Source of the DNA: Butyrivibrio sp. VCB2006 | Lineage (GTDB): Bacteria > Bacillota > Clostridia > Lachnospirales > Lachnospiraceae | Length of the DNA: 64,000 nucleotides | Direction: 5' to 3' | Assembly (NCBI RefSeq): GCF_000420945.1 | Contig: NZ_ATVX01000012.1 | Location: 1 to 64,000, forward strand | Shown here: positions 14,724 through 24,695 of the stretch, piece after piece | Numbering within the stretch: the first letter of the stretch is position 1 | How the letters are laid out: every line of letters starts with the position of its first letter | Made by a program: the position numbers and the translations under genes | Notes under the pieces: generated by a model | Told to the model about the DNA's origin: nothing | Database searches by the model: none | The model's input: only the letters and a program-made list of their open reading frames with translations

Positions 14724-16892
14724 ATGAACGCAAAATGGATATGGAAACAGGGCAAAAACGGTGAAAACACATGGATGGATCTTGTAAAGAAATTCACGCT
14801 TGAAGGCGCACCGGAAAGGGCTATAGCGCAGATAGCTGCCGATTCAAAGTATTGGCTCTATATAAACGGTGAAATGGTCGTAATCGAGGGCGGCATCAAG
14901 CGCGGGCCGTCAAGGAACTCTACATATTATGATGAGGTGGATATTACAAGGCATCTTAGTGATGGTGAAAATACGATTGCCGTGCTTGTGTGGCATTTCG
15001 GTCAGCAAGGCTTTTCTCACTATTCAAGCGGTATGGGCGGACTGCTGTTTGAAGCGGATATTGACGGCATGATCGTATCGTCGGACAGCTCGTGGAAAAT
15101 CATGAAGGATCCCGCGTATGTTGTGGCGGACGAAAATGACCTCAAGGCGAATTTCAGGCTTCCGGAATCAAACATATATTATGACGCATCAAGGGCTTTG
15201 GGAGAATGGTATATGCCATCGTTCGATACAAGCGATTGGGATAATGCCGATGTTGTCGGTAACGCTGGCACGGATGCGTGGGGCGAGCTAAGAAAGCGTA
15301 TCATTCCGCAGTTTAAGGACTGCGGTATTGAGGACTACATAAACAGCGCCGATTATACAGGGTTTACTGCCACAAAGGACACTGTGCTTGAAATGCGTTT
15401 GCCGTATAACGCGCAGATAACTCCGTATCTGAAGGTCACAGCACCTGAGGGGAAACGAATAGATATCAAGGCTGATAATTATATCGATACCTTATACGAT
15501 ACGCAAAGCGTTATGGCAGTTTATTATACAAAAAATGGAGAGCAGGAATACGAATCGCCAGGCTGGATAAACGGTGAAAAAATGTATTACAGCATTCCCG
15601 CAGGTGTTACGGTGCATGAGCTTAAATACCGCGAAACGGGCTATGATACGGAATTTGCAGGCAACTTTGAGTGTGATGATGAATTTTTAAACAAGCTATG
15701 GCAGAAATCGCTCCGCACGCTTTATATCACTATGCGCGACAACTTTATGGACTGCCCCGACAGAGAACGTGCGCAGTGGTGGGGAGATGTCAATGTAGAA
15801 ATGCAGATGATGATGTACTCCCTTGACGAAAAGGCTCTTTTGCTCTACAAGAAGGGTGTGGATGCAATGGCGGGCTGGGCGGAGGATAGTGGCTATATGC
15901 TTACAGTGGTTCCGTCAGGAAAGGATCAGTTTGAGCTGCCTCTGCAAAACCTCGCGGGAATATGGGGCTTTTGGTATTACTATGAATATACGGGTGATAA
16001 AACAGTACCCGAGCGTGCATACAATATGTCAAAAGATTATCTTTTAAGCTATGCTATGAAGAACGGTCTTGTAGAACATAAAACCGGCAGCTGGGACTGG
16101 CCGGACTGGGGCGACAATGCCGATATCGCTCCTATGGAAAACGCATGGTACTATATGGCGCTCACTGCCTGCCGCAGCATGGCGGAGCTGCTCGGATACA
16201 GCTCTGACCTTCCGCTGTATGATGAGCGCCTTGAAAGCATAAGGGCAAATTTTGACCTTATGTTATGGAAGGACGGTCATTACTATGACAATACCGAAAA
16301 CGGCGCACCCGATGACCGGGCAAACGCGCTTGCCGTTCTGTCAGGACTGGCGGACAAGGATAAATACAGCGATATATTAAAAATAATACTCACGACCGAG
16401 AATGCGAGCCCGTATATGGAAAAGTATGTGCTTGATGCGCTGTGCAAAATGGGACATATTAATGAGGCTGTAGACCGCATAAAAAAGCGTTATAAGGAAA
16501 TGGTCGAATTTGACTACTCCACGCTCTGGGAATACTGGAACAGGGAAGGAACATTAAATCATGCATGGTCGGGTGGTCCGCTTATTACGATGTCAAAGTA
16601 TATAGCTGGCATCCGTCCGCTTGAAACGGCGTACAGACGCTTTGAAATAAAGCCATATTTGGGCGGGCTGAAGCATATAAAATGCACCGTTCCGTCGGTT
16701 GCCGGAGCTATTGTGCTTGAAATAGACGCTGGCGCGGCAATAGAAATGCGTGTCAGAATACCCGAAAACACTACCGCTGAAGTATATCTGCCGCTAATAA
16801 ACAACGAGCTGCCCCAAAATACGGAGCTTGAATTTACCGTTTTGGACGGTTACGCGCGATTCATCCTCACCGGTGGGGAATACAGATTATGA
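14724..16892 (+). CDS. Alpha-L-rhamnosidase, GH78-like
   Basis: The 722-residue protein has an N-terminal beta-sandwich (YWLYINGEMV, then DVSWKIMKDP-type repeats) and an (alpha/alpha)6 barrel holding the family signature FMDCPDRERAQWWGDVNVEMQMMMYS plus WEYWNREGTLNHAWSGG and a C-terminal beta domain. GH78 enzymes invert and release terminal L-rhamnose from pectin side chains and plant glycosides. No signal peptide is present, so it acts on imported oligosaccharides. Codon use is richer in GCG, CGC, CCG and GGC than its neighbours, which suggests recent transfer. GGGAGG lies 10 bp before the ATG. No transporter is adjacent. Confidence 0.88.
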   Translation: MNAKWIWKQGKNGENTWMDLVKKFTLEGAPERAIAQIAADSKYWLYINGEMVVIEGGIKRGPSRNSTYYDEVDITRHLSDGENTIAVLVWHFGQQGFSHYSSGMGGLLFEADIDGMIVSSDSSWKIMKDPAYVVADENDLKANFRLPESNIYYDASRALGEWYMPSFDTSDWDNADVVGNAGTDAWGELRKRIIPQFKDCGIEDYINSADYTGFTATKDTVLEMRLPYNAQITPYLKVTAPEGKRIDIKADNYIDTLYDTQSVMAVYYTKNGEQEYESPGWINGEKMYYSIPAGVTVHELKYRETGYDTEFAGNFECDDEFLNKLWQKSLRTLYITMRDNFMDCPDRERAQWWGDVNVEMQMMMYSLDEKALLLYKKGVDAMAGWAEDSGYMLTVVPSGKDQFELPLQNLAGIWGFWYYYEYTGDKTVPERAYNMSKDYLLSYAMKNGLVEHKTGSWDWPDWGDNADIAPMENAWYYMALTACRSMAELLGYSSDLPLYDERLESIRANFDLMLWKDGHYYDNTENGAPDDRANALAVLSGLADKDKYSDILKIILTTENASPYMEKYVLDALCKMGHINEAVDRIKKRYKEMVEFDYSTLWEYWNREGTLNHAWSGGPLITMSKYIAGIRPLETAYRRFEIKPYLGGLKHIKCTVPSVAGAIVLEIDAGAAIEMRVRIPENTTAEVYLPLINNELPQNTELEFTVLDGYARFILTGGEYRL

Positions 16893-16937
16893 TCCAAAAG
16901 CTCTTGCCAAAAACTTTAGAGATGTTATTTATAGTGA

Positions 16938-17111
16938 GAAAATTACGCGCCGATCTACATGCTTCTGACCATATGCGATCGGGATCCAGAGCGGGAGAAA
17001 GAGGCACTTAAGACTATGGAAGCGCATGTTCGGCAGTTTAATAAACTGTACGCAAGAGATGAAAAAAACATGCAGAATAATAAGAGGAGATCGCCGAGGA
17101 GAACAAAATGA
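16938..17111 (+). pseudogene. Relic, C-terminal piece of an unassigned protein
   Basis: A frame without start reads YAPIYMLLTICDRDPEREKE, then ALKTMEAHVRQFNKLYARDE, and ends in a basic tail before TGA at 17109. The helical, charged sequence looks like a C-terminal segment of a regulator. It overlaps the next relic by ATGA, as the original two genes would have done. Confidence 0.4.
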
Positions 17112-17173
17112 AGATCACAGTGATAAACGGAACCGAAAAACGCAGCGTACATATACTTTGGAATTATAAATGA
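17108..17173 (+). pseudogene. NAD(P)H-dependent oxidoreductase relic (N-terminal 21 residues)
   Basis: The ORF begins MKITVINGTEKRSV, the first strand and FMN loop of flavodoxin-fold reductases such as the gene at 13247, and stops at residue 21. The rest of the gene is missing. The break lies just before the promoter of the GH2-GH95-GH31 operon, so that operon probably replaced it. Confidence 0.5.
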
Positions 17174-17256
17174 ATATTGAAAGTAAAATTTTGTATATAT
17201 ACTTTTAAACCAATTTGTGGTTAATTGGTAGTGGGTTGTTTTAATAGACAGATATC

Positions 17257-17276
17257 GGTTGTTTTCGAAAACAACC
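17257..17276. promoter_or_regulatory. 20-bp palindromic operator before the xyloglucan-type operon
   Basis: GGTTGTTTTCGAAAACAACC is a perfect palindrome with a central CG, the form used by LacI-family repressors. A half-site (GGTTGTTTT) lies at 17234-17242, 23 bp upstream. The operator is 26 bp before the GH2 start codon. No regulator gene is next to this operon. Confidence 0.65.
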
Positions 17277-17301
17277 AACTATAAACAGATTCGGGGCAAG
17301 T

Positions 17302-19764
17302 ATGAAAAATATAAGTATTGATGAAAAATGGGTTTTCAGAAATGGTTACGTGGATAATCTTGGAATGCTAAGAGATGATCCCGGAGTAGAAGTGAATCTT
17401 CCTCATGACGGAATGATCGGAACCAAGGTGCAACCTGACGCACCGGCTAAGGCTGATAGCGGATATTTCGTCGGAGGTCTTACTAATTACACCAAGTATC
17501 TTATGATCCCTAAGGAATGGGAAAATGACTGCGTTGGCCTTAAATTTGACGGAGCCATGATGAATGTGACCATAGAAGTTAATGGCTGCAAAGTAGGAAG
17601 TCAGCACTATGGTTATGCTCCTTTTTATGTGGATCTGACAGATTATGTTACCTTTGGAAAAGAAAACAGAATAACTATAAACTGTAATACTAGTATGTAT
17701 GTGAATTCTCGCTGGTATACAGGTTCCGGACTGTACAGAGGTGCCATTCTCTGCCATGGTCCAAGAGTTCATGCGGTAAACGATGGCATCTACGTAAAGA
17801 CCAGAGAAGTGGCTGATGGCTATGCATTTCTTGAGGCTGAAGTAGAGGTAGCCAACAGCACATTGGAGAACAGGCTTGCAGAAATAATACTTGTTATTGC
17901 TAGGGACGGCTCAGAAGAAGCAAACTGTACTGTAAAGCGCGTTATTTTTATAGGAGCCGGTAAAACAGAAACAGCTCACATCGCATTTAATGTAAAAGAC
18001 CCTGAGCTTTGGGATGCAGAGAATCCAAACCTTTACAAAGTAAAGGCACAGGTAAAGAACCTTGGTGTTTACCGCACTCATTTTCTCCCACAGGACAATA
18101 CAGAGGTTGATGAAGCTGAGACTTTATTTGGAATTCGAACAATAACAGCTGATGTTATTAGAGGACTCAGAATAAACGGAAAAACAGTAAAGCTTAAAGG
18201 TGGGTGTCTTCATCATGATAATGGCCTTCTCGGAGCAGTATCTCTTTATGAAACAGAGGCAAGAAAAGTAAAGAAGCTCAAAGAAGTTGGATTTAATGCT
18301 ATAAGAACAGCTCATAATCCGCCATCAGCTGCACTTGTTGAGGCTTGTGACAGACTCGGTATGTATATTTTTGACGAGGCTTTTGACGCCTGGGGCATGG
18401 CAAAGAGAGGAGGCGATTATAGCCAGTTCTTCATAAGTGATTGGGAAAAAGATCTTACAGCCTTTGTTAAGAGGGACAGAAATCATCCGTCAGTTGTTAT
18501 CTGGTCAACAGGAAATGAGATTCCTGAAAGAGGAGGCCTTGATAACGGTTATGAGCTGGCAACAAAGCTTGCAGAAACTATCAAAAAACTTGATGGAACA
18601 AGACCTGTCAGCAACGGTATCTGTTCGCTTTGGAGCGGTCTTGATGATGAACTTATGATAAATCAGAGCCAGAAGCAGAATTCGGCCGAAGGACTCCATG
18701 ATACAAGCTGGGAAACAATTACAGAACCATTTACAAACGGTCTGGATATTGTTGGCTATAACTATATGGAAGGCCTTTATGAGAGAGATCATGAGATGTT
18801 CCCGGAAAGAGTAATTCTCGGTTCCGAGAATTTCCCGAAAGAAATTGGCTTCAGATGGCCATTTGTAGAAAAACGCACATATGCAATAGGAGATTTTACC
18901 TGGACAGCCTGGGATTATATCGGCGAAGCCGGAATAGGCAAGGCTGCCTATGTGGATGAGGATGACATTATTGCAAAGACAAATGGATGGGTTCTTATGC
19001 CCGGTACAGGATCTCCTTATCCATGGAGATGTGCAAATGATGCGGATTTTGATATTACAGGACATATGCTGCCGCAGGGAGCCTACAGAAGCGTTGTCTG
19101 GGGAAGCCCAAAAACACATCTGTTTTCGCAAAGACCTGAGACCTTCGGAAAGAAAGAATGCACAACAATGTGGGGATTCCCTGAACTTTTCGTGAGCTGG
19201 AACTATGCAGGCAGCGAGAATAAAGATATCAGACTTGTTGTCTTTTCAAATGCAGATGAAGTGGAACTGATTGTAAATGGTAATTCTGTAGGAAAGAAGC
19301 CGGTATCTACCGAGTTCCCTATGCCAAATTCAGTAAAGTTTGACACGGTATATGTACCCGGAAAGGTAGAAGCAATAAGCTACAAGGACGGTAAAGAGGT
19401 CAGCAGAGATACACTTGTCACAACCGGTGCACCTGCCAAAATCAGACTAATTCCGGAAAAGAGCACACTAAAGGCTGACGGACATGACGCAGCATATATT
19501 GGAATTGAAATCCTCGACAATGAAGGAAATGTTGTTCCCGGAGCTGAGATCGAGCTTGTTGCTGAAATTACAGGAAATGCTTTCCTTGCAGGTTTTGGAT
19601 CAGGTAATCCCAAGACGGATGATAACTACACAGATGGCGAAACAGTAAGCTTTAAGGGGCGCGCAATGGCCATTGTAAGGTCAGGATATGAAAAAGGCAC
19701 AGTTACAGTTAAAATCTGTGCAAAAGGAGTAGGTGAAGCTCACGATGCTTTAGAGATAATATGA
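17302..19764 (+). CDS. Glycoside hydrolase family 2, probable beta-galactosidase
   Basis: The 820-residue protein shows the GH2 layout: N-terminal sugar-binding jelly roll (LPHDGMIG, GSGLYRGAILC), Ig-like domain, TIM barrel (LKGGCLHHDNGLLGAVS, NAIRTAHNPPSAALVEACDRLGM), then C-terminal Ig-like domains. The acid/base is Glu406 in STGNEIPE and the nucleophile Glu509 in GSENFPKE. GH2 retaining enzymes release beta-galactose, beta-glucuronate or beta-mannose; the partners favour galactose on xyloglucan side chains. No signal peptide. First gene of a three-gene operon overlapping by ATGA. Confidence 0.88.
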   Translation: MKNISIDEKWVFRNGYVDNLGMLRDDPGVEVNLPHDGMIGTKVQPDAPAKADSGYFVGGLTNYTKYLMIPKEWENDCVGLKFDGAMMNVTIEVNGCKVGSQHYGYAPFYVDLTDYVTFGKENRITINCNTSMYVNSRWYTGSGLYRGAILCHGPRVHAVNDGIYVKTREVADGYAFLEAEVEVANSTLENRLAEIILVIARDGSEEANCTVKRVIFIGAGKTETAHIAFNVKDPELWDAENPNLYKVKAQVKNLGVYRTHFLPQDNTEVDEAETLFGIRTITADVIRGLRINGKTVKLKGGCLHHDNGLLGAVSLYETEARKVKKLKEVGFNAIRTAHNPPSAALVEACDRLGMYIFDEAFDAWGMAKRGGDYSQFFISDWEKDLTAFVKRDRNHPSVVIWSTGNEIPERGGLDNGYELATKLAETIKKLDGTRPVSNGICSLWSGLDDELMINQSQKQNSAEGLHDTSWETITEPFTNGLDIVGYNYMEGLYERDHEMFPERVILGSENFPKEIGFRWPFVEKRTYAIGDFTWTAWDYIGEAGIGKAAYVDEDDIIAKTNGWVLMPGTGSPYPWRCANDADFDITGHMLPQGAYRSVVWGSPKTHLFSQRPETFGKKECTTMWGFPELFVSWNYAGSENKDIRLVVFSNADEVELIVNGNSVGKKPVSTEFPMPNSVKFDTVYVPGKVEAISYKDGKEVSRDTLVTTGAPAKIRLIPEKSTLKADGHDAAYIGIEILDNEGNVVPGAEIELVAEITGNAFLAGFGSGNPKTDDNYTDGETVSFKGRAMAIVRSGYEKGTVTVKICAKGVGEAHDALEII

Positions 19765-21992
19765 AAAACATGGATGGGAAAATGAGTTTGTGGTATGAAC
19801 AACCTGCACAGTGCTGGGAAGAGGCTCTTCCGGTGGGAAACGGAAGACTTGGCGCTATGGTAATGGGCGGAGTGTCAAGCGAGAGGATCTACCTCAATGA
19901 AGACAGCATATGGAGCGGAAAGCCTGTAAACAGGATAAATAAGGACGCGTATAAAAATCTGGATAAGATCAGAAGTCTTATAAAGGAAGGGAAGATTCCG
20001 GAGGCTGAAAAGCTCTCGCTTCTTGCACTTTCGGGCACTCCTAATTCTGAGAGATCCTATGAACCGGCAGGAGAGCTGATCATTGATTTTGAAGGTGATG
20101 AAGCGCATGACTGTTACAGGCGTGAGCTGAATCTTGAAAATGGTGTTACTTCAGTCTCTTACAGGAATAATGGAGCAAGCTTTAATAGAGAGTTTATTGC
20201 TTCATTTCCCGATCAGATCATGGCTTATCACCTAAGAGCAGATGATGCCAAAATCGGATTTACCTGCAGACTTGATAGGTTTCACAATAAGCTTGATGAG
20301 GTATGGGCAGATAAGGATGAAATCGGATTTAAAGTGGAGTCCGGGACAGGTATTCCTTTTGCAGTGCGAGTAAAAGCGCAGCTGCGTGGAGGTGAGGTAG
20401 AGACTATCGGTGAGCATCTTATTGTTAAAGATGCCTCTGAAGTTACACTTTTTATAGATATACAAACAGAGTTCTATCACGATTCCACAAAGGGTGAGGA
20501 CTATCTTGCTGCCGGCAAAGAAAATCTTGATAGTATTTCAAAGAAAAGCTGGGAGGATGTTTTAAAGTCTCACAAGGAAGAGTTTGTAAAAGGATTCAAT
20601 ACTCTGTCCCTGGAATTTGGAGACGGACATACTAAAGACAGGAGTGACATTCCTACTGACAAGAGACTTTCAGCCCTGAAAAACGGAGAGAAAGATCCCG
20701 GCCTTTTTGCGCTGTATTTTAGCTATGGAAGATACCTTTTGTATTCATCAAGCAGAGGAAATTGTCTTCCGGCAAATCTGCAGGGAATCTGGAATCACAG
20801 GCTAACTCCGCCCTGGGACAGCAAGTTTACCATCAATATTAATGCTGAGATGAATTACTGGATGGCGGAGAGCGGGAATCTTTCCGAGTGCCACATGCCA
20901 TTTTTTGAGCTTTTAAAAAGAGTTTGTGAAAACGGCAAGCAGACAGCAAGGCAGATGTATGGTTGCAAGGGTTCTGTTGCACATCATAACACTGATATTT
21001 ATGGTGATACAGCTCCGCAGGACCACTATATACCGGCCACCTTCTGGGTTATGGGCGAGGCATGGATGGCCACACATATATGGGAACATTATCTGTACAC
21101 CGAGGATAAAGACTTCCTGGCAGATAACTTTGAGGTACTTACTGAATGCGTAGACTTTTTTGACGATTTCCTGGTCGAAAATGAGAGCGGGGAGCTTATC
21201 ACTTCTCCATCAGTATCACCTGAAAACGTCTATATCATGAAGGACGGTACTAAAGGATGCCTTTGTGAAGGCTCGACCATGGATATCGAGATCCTTACAG
21301 AGCTTTTAGAGGACTATATCAGCGCATGCAAGGTGCTTGGATGCGCTGAAAAGTCAGAAAAGGCCCGTGTGATCTTGGAAAAGCTTCCAAAGATAAAAAT
21401 CGGTAAATATGGTCAGATCCAGGAATGGATGCAGGACTATGAGGAGCTAGAACCCGGACACAGGCATATTTCGCATCTTTTTGGAGTTTATCCGGGACAT
21501 TCAATAAGCTTTGAGAAGTCTCCTGAGCTTATGAAGGCGGCCCGCGTAACTCTAGAGAGAAGGCTTGCAAACGGCGGCGGACATACCGGCTGGTCAAGGG
21601 CGTGGATCATAGGCCTTTGGGCTCATTTCCTGGATGGCGCCAAAGTATATGAAAATCTGGAGGCGCTTCTTTCCAAGAGCACTTTTGATAATCTGATGGA
21701 TAACCACCCATACGGACCAGGAGCGGTTTTCCAGATAGATGGGAATTTTGGAGCGTCAGCAGCGATCATAGAGATGCTTGTTCAGTGCAGGGATGGATAT
21801 ATAAGGTTCCTTCCTGCGCTTCCGAAGGAACTTTCAAATGGCCGCGTCAGCGGAATATGCCTCTGCGGCGGACTTGAGCTTTCAATGGAGTGGAAAGATA
21901 TGAAGGTTACGAGCTGGAACATTATAAACAAGAAAAAAGCCAAGCATATAGTTGTTGAGGTCAATGGGGAGAAAAAGGAATTAGAGCTATGA
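19761..21992 (+). CDS. Glycoside hydrolase family 95, alpha-L-fucosidase-like
   Basis: The 743-residue protein has the GH95 hallmarks: the N-terminal WEEALPVGNGRLGAMVMGG and LNEDSIWSGKP, the barrel segment GNCLPANLQGIWNHRLTPPWDSKFTININAEMNYW, GHRHISHLFGVYPG and GHTGWSRAW. GH95 enzymes invert and cleave alpha-1,2-linked L-fucose, and some act on L-galactose; fucosyl-galactose is the tip of the xyloglucan F side chain. No secretion signal, so cytoplasmic. The start overlaps the GH2 stop and the stop overlaps the GH31 start, so translation is coupled. Confidence 0.92.
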   Translation: MKNMDGKMSLWYEQPAQCWEEALPVGNGRLGAMVMGGVSSERIYLNEDSIWSGKPVNRINKDAYKNLDKIRSLIKEGKIPEAEKLSLLALSGTPNSERSYEPAGELIIDFEGDEAHDCYRRELNLENGVTSVSYRNNGASFNREFIASFPDQIMAYHLRADDAKIGFTCRLDRFHNKLDEVWADKDEIGFKVESGTGIPFAVRVKAQLRGGEVETIGEHLIVKDASEVTLFIDIQTEFYHDSTKGEDYLAAGKENLDSISKKSWEDVLKSHKEEFVKGFNTLSLEFGDGHTKDRSDIPTDKRLSALKNGEKDPGLFALYFSYGRYLLYSSSRGNCLPANLQGIWNHRLTPPWDSKFTININAEMNYWMAESGNLSECHMPFFELLKRVCENGKQTARQMYGCKGSVAHHNTDIYGDTAPQDHYIPATFWVMGEAWMATHIWEHYLYTEDKDFLADNFEVLTECVDFFDDFLVENESGELITSPSVSPENVYIMKDGTKGCLCEGSTMDIEILTELLEDYISACKVLGCAEKSEKARVILEKLPKIKIGKYGQIQEWMQDYEELEPGHRHISHLFGVYPGHSISFEKSPELMKAARVTLERRLANGGGHTGWSRAWIIGLWAHFLDGAKVYENLEALLSKSTFDNLMDNHPYGPGAVFQIDGNFGASAAIIEMLVQCRDGYIRFLPALPKELSNGRVSGICLCGGLELSMEWKDMKVTSWNIINKKKAKHIVVEVNGEKKELEL

Positions 21993-24355
21993 TGGACGTA
22001 ATACCTGCAAAGGATAGTAGTATATTGGAAGTATGCGAAAAGGATGGAATGGTTTTTGTCAGGTCACAGGAGGGAACACTCAGGATCATTCCACAAAAAG
22101 GCGGAATTGTCAGAGTCTCTTTTTCATCCGATGGCTCTTTTGCCAAGGAACAGGGCAGTGAGTATTCTGATTTTACCGGCAGCATAGACTTTAAAGTAGA
22201 TCAGAGCGGAAACGAACTTTCAATTTCTACAAAAGAAGGTACTGTGCACATAGATAAGGAGACAAGCGCAGTATCATTTTGGGATCAGAACGGAAGGGAG
22301 CTTGTTTCAGAGAGAAATGAGCACCCACGTGACCTTGAGCGGATCTCTTTATACAGAACAATCAATGCGGATAAAGCACTGGTGGAGGAAATAGTTACTC
22401 CGGATGGAGTGAAGAAAAAGGTTAAAGCGGCAGAACGTGAAGAGTACGGCTCTGCCTACAAAACCCGCACATATTTCAATTTTTCCGAGGATGAACTGCT
22501 TATTGGCTTTGGCCAGGGCGAAAAGGGCGAATGGAATCTCAGGAAAAGTACCTACTATGTTCATCAGAGCAATAGAAAAATCGCCATTCCCATGATGGTT
22601 TCAAGCAGAAATTACGGGTTGCTCTATAGCACCGGCTCACTTCTGATGTTTTCCGAAAATGAGAGAGAGGCATTTGTTCAGACGGAGGCAGACTTTTATC
22701 TGGATTACTATGTCCTCTTTGGAGAGAGTCTTTTTGACGTGGTGAAGAACTACAGAAGGCTTACGGGTAAAGCAGCTATGCTTCCGATGTGGGCTTATGG
22801 ATATATTCAGTCAAAAGAGCGCTACGTTAGCCAAAAAGATATATTGGACACAGCCGGGGAGTTCAGAAAGAGAAACATAGGTGTAGACTGTATGGTTCTT
22901 GACTGGATGAGCTGGGAGGACAACAAATGGGGACAAAAGAGCTTTGATACATCGAGATTTCCTGATCCAAAGGGTATGACGGATAAACTCCATGAAATGG
23001 GAATCCGTTTTATGATGTCAATTTGGCCCAATATGGCGCAGGGAACAGAAAATAACGCAGAATTCAAGGAAAATGAGCTATTGCTTCCTGGAACAGATAT
23101 CTATAATGCTTTTAGCGATGAAGGCAGAAATCTATATTGGTCACAGGTGGAAAGAGCATTATACCCGGCAGGAGTTGATGCCTGGTGGTGCGATTCCAGC
23201 GAACCGATAACTCCGGAGTGGGAGCATCGTATAGAGCCTGCGGACAGCGATAAATACTATGAATACAAGAATGATTCGGCAAATATCATGCCCTTTGAAA
23301 AGGCCAATGAGTTTGGAAAATATCATGCTCAGGCAATCTGGGAAGGCCAGAGAAAATGCTCTCTTGAAAAAAGAGTCGTTAATCTTACCAGAAGTGGCTG
23401 GGCAGGAAGCCAGAAGTACGGAACAATCCTATGGTCGGGAGATATTTCAGCCAGCTGGGATACTCTTAAAGATCAGGTGAGATCCGGACTGCAGTTTGCT
23501 GCAAGCGGTATGCCGTATTGGACGATGGACACAGGTGCATTTTTTGTTAAAAGAGGCATACAGTGGTTCTGGGACGGTGATTATAAAGATGGCATAGATG
23601 AAGCATATAAAAAGCTATATGTGAGATGGCTGGAATATGCAGCCTTTTTGCCGGTCTTCAGGGCGCACGGCACGGATATTGAACGTGAACCATGGGCGTT
23701 TGGAGATAGCGGAGATGCGTATTATGAAGCTATCTGCAGTACAATTCGCAACAGGTATAAACTGCTTCCTTATCTCTATTCTGTGGGGGCAGGAGTTCAT
23801 TTTGACGACGGAATGCTAATCAGACCGCTGATGTTTGATTTTAACGCTGACGAAAAGGCACTGTCAGTCTCAGATCAGTTTATGCTGGGCGATAGTCTGA
23901 TGGTTTGCCCTATGATCGAAGATGCTGATCAAAGAAATGTATATCTGCCCAAAGGCTGCGACTGGTATGAATTTAACCTGAGTGACATTTATGACAATGG
24001 CAAGGATATAGAAAATCTGCCCTGTCGCCGCTTCGAAGGTGGACAGACTATAGAATACACATGCGGTCTGGACAACATCCCTGTATTCGTGAAAGTCGGC
24101 TCCATCATACCTGTGAAAAAGCCACTCGCCGGCTCCGAATATATGAAGGACGAAGATATTGATGTCCTGGTATATCCGGAATGCGACGCAGAGTTTTCTT
24201 TGTATGAAGATGCCGGAGACGGATATGGCTATGAGAGCGGAGAGTTCAGTATAACAAGACTGATCTGGAACGATAAGGAAAAAGCGTTCTCTTATGAGAC
24301 ATCGGGTGATGACAGATTCTTTAAACCTGGCTTCCGGCCTTATGTCCTCCGATAA
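21989..24355 (+). CDS. Glycoside hydrolase family 31, probable alpha-xylosidase
   Basis: The 788-residue protein has the GH31 order: N-terminal beta domain, TIM barrel with DCMVLDWMSWEDNKWGQKSF and IRFMMSIWPNM, nucleophile Asp402 in WWCDSSEP, RSGWAGSQKYG, acid/base Asp485 in WSGDISASW, and C-terminal sheets. The family includes alpha-glucosidases and alpha-xylosidases. The aromatic YIQSKERY and DWMSW surroundings and the operon partners favour removal of alpha-1,6-xylose from xyloglucan oligosaccharides. No signal peptide. It is the last gene of the operon; I see no strong terminator after it. Confidence 0.85.
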   Translation: MMDVIPAKDSSILEVCEKDGMVFVRSQEGTLRIIPQKGGIVRVSFSSDGSFAKEQGSEYSDFTGSIDFKVDQSGNELSISTKEGTVHIDKETSAVSFWDQNGRELVSERNEHPRDLERISLYRTINADKALVEEIVTPDGVKKKVKAAEREEYGSAYKTRTYFNFSEDELLIGFGQGEKGEWNLRKSTYYVHQSNRKIAIPMMVSSRNYGLLYSTGSLLMFSENEREAFVQTEADFYLDYYVLFGESLFDVVKNYRRLTGKAAMLPMWAYGYIQSKERYVSQKDILDTAGEFRKRNIGVDCMVLDWMSWEDNKWGQKSFDTSRFPDPKGMTDKLHEMGIRFMMSIWPNMAQGTENNAEFKENELLLPGTDIYNAFSDEGRNLYWSQVERALYPAGVDAWWCDSSEPITPEWEHRIEPADSDKYYEYKNDSANIMPFEKANEFGKYHAQAIWEGQRKCSLEKRVVNLTRSGWAGSQKYGTILWSGDISASWDTLKDQVRSGLQFAASGMPYWTMDTGAFFVKRGIQWFWDGDYKDGIDEAYKKLYVRWLEYAAFLPVFRAHGTDIEREPWAFGDSGDAYYEAICSTIRNRYKLLPYLYSVGAGVHFDDGMLIRPLMFDFNADEKALSVSDQFMLGDSLMVCPMIEDADQRNVYLPKGCDWYEFNLSDIYDNGKDIENLPCRRFEGGQTIEYTCGLDNIPVFVKVGSIIPVKKPLAGSEYMKDEDIDVLVYPECDAEFSLYEDAGDGYGYESGEFSITRLIWNDKEKAFSYETSGDDRFFKPGFRPYVLR

Positions 24356-24399
24356 AGCTATTTCTGGCTATTGTATTTCCTTCCTTATATCGCTTGTAA

Positions 24400-24501
24400 T
24401 TGCTATTTAACAACGATGCCGATTTGTTGTCGGAAGAAAAGGCGTTAGAAGATATAAAGAAGTTTGCTATTAGTAATTATCAGAAAAGTAAGAGGAAATG
24501 A
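24400..24501 (+). pseudogene. Short relic in the gap after GH31
   Basis: In the 340-bp gap 24356-24695 a frame without start reads NNDADLLSEEKALEDIKKFA and ISNYQKSKRK before a TGA. It resembles a lysine-rich C-terminal helix of a small protein, perhaps an antitoxin, but this is a guess. The rest of the gap shows nothing I can identify. Confidence 0.25.
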
Positions 24502-24695
24502 ATATAACCCTTGGGACGCAGAATGTGAGTATTAGTTTTTCTGCCATTATTTTAGAAAAAGTCCAAATTGGCAGTGGGATATTGCACTGAAGTTCTGCTA
24601 ACATCTGAAGATACTGGAATTTAGGCAGTGGAAATTAGAGTTAATATACTGCCAATAATTTGAAAATAATGAATTTCAGCAGATAAAACCGGAAG

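Noticed and set aside
18505..19131. Minus-strand open frame of 208 codons
   Set aside because: It is antisense to the catalytic core of the GH2 gene, is Cys/His-rich without a domain and has no start context.
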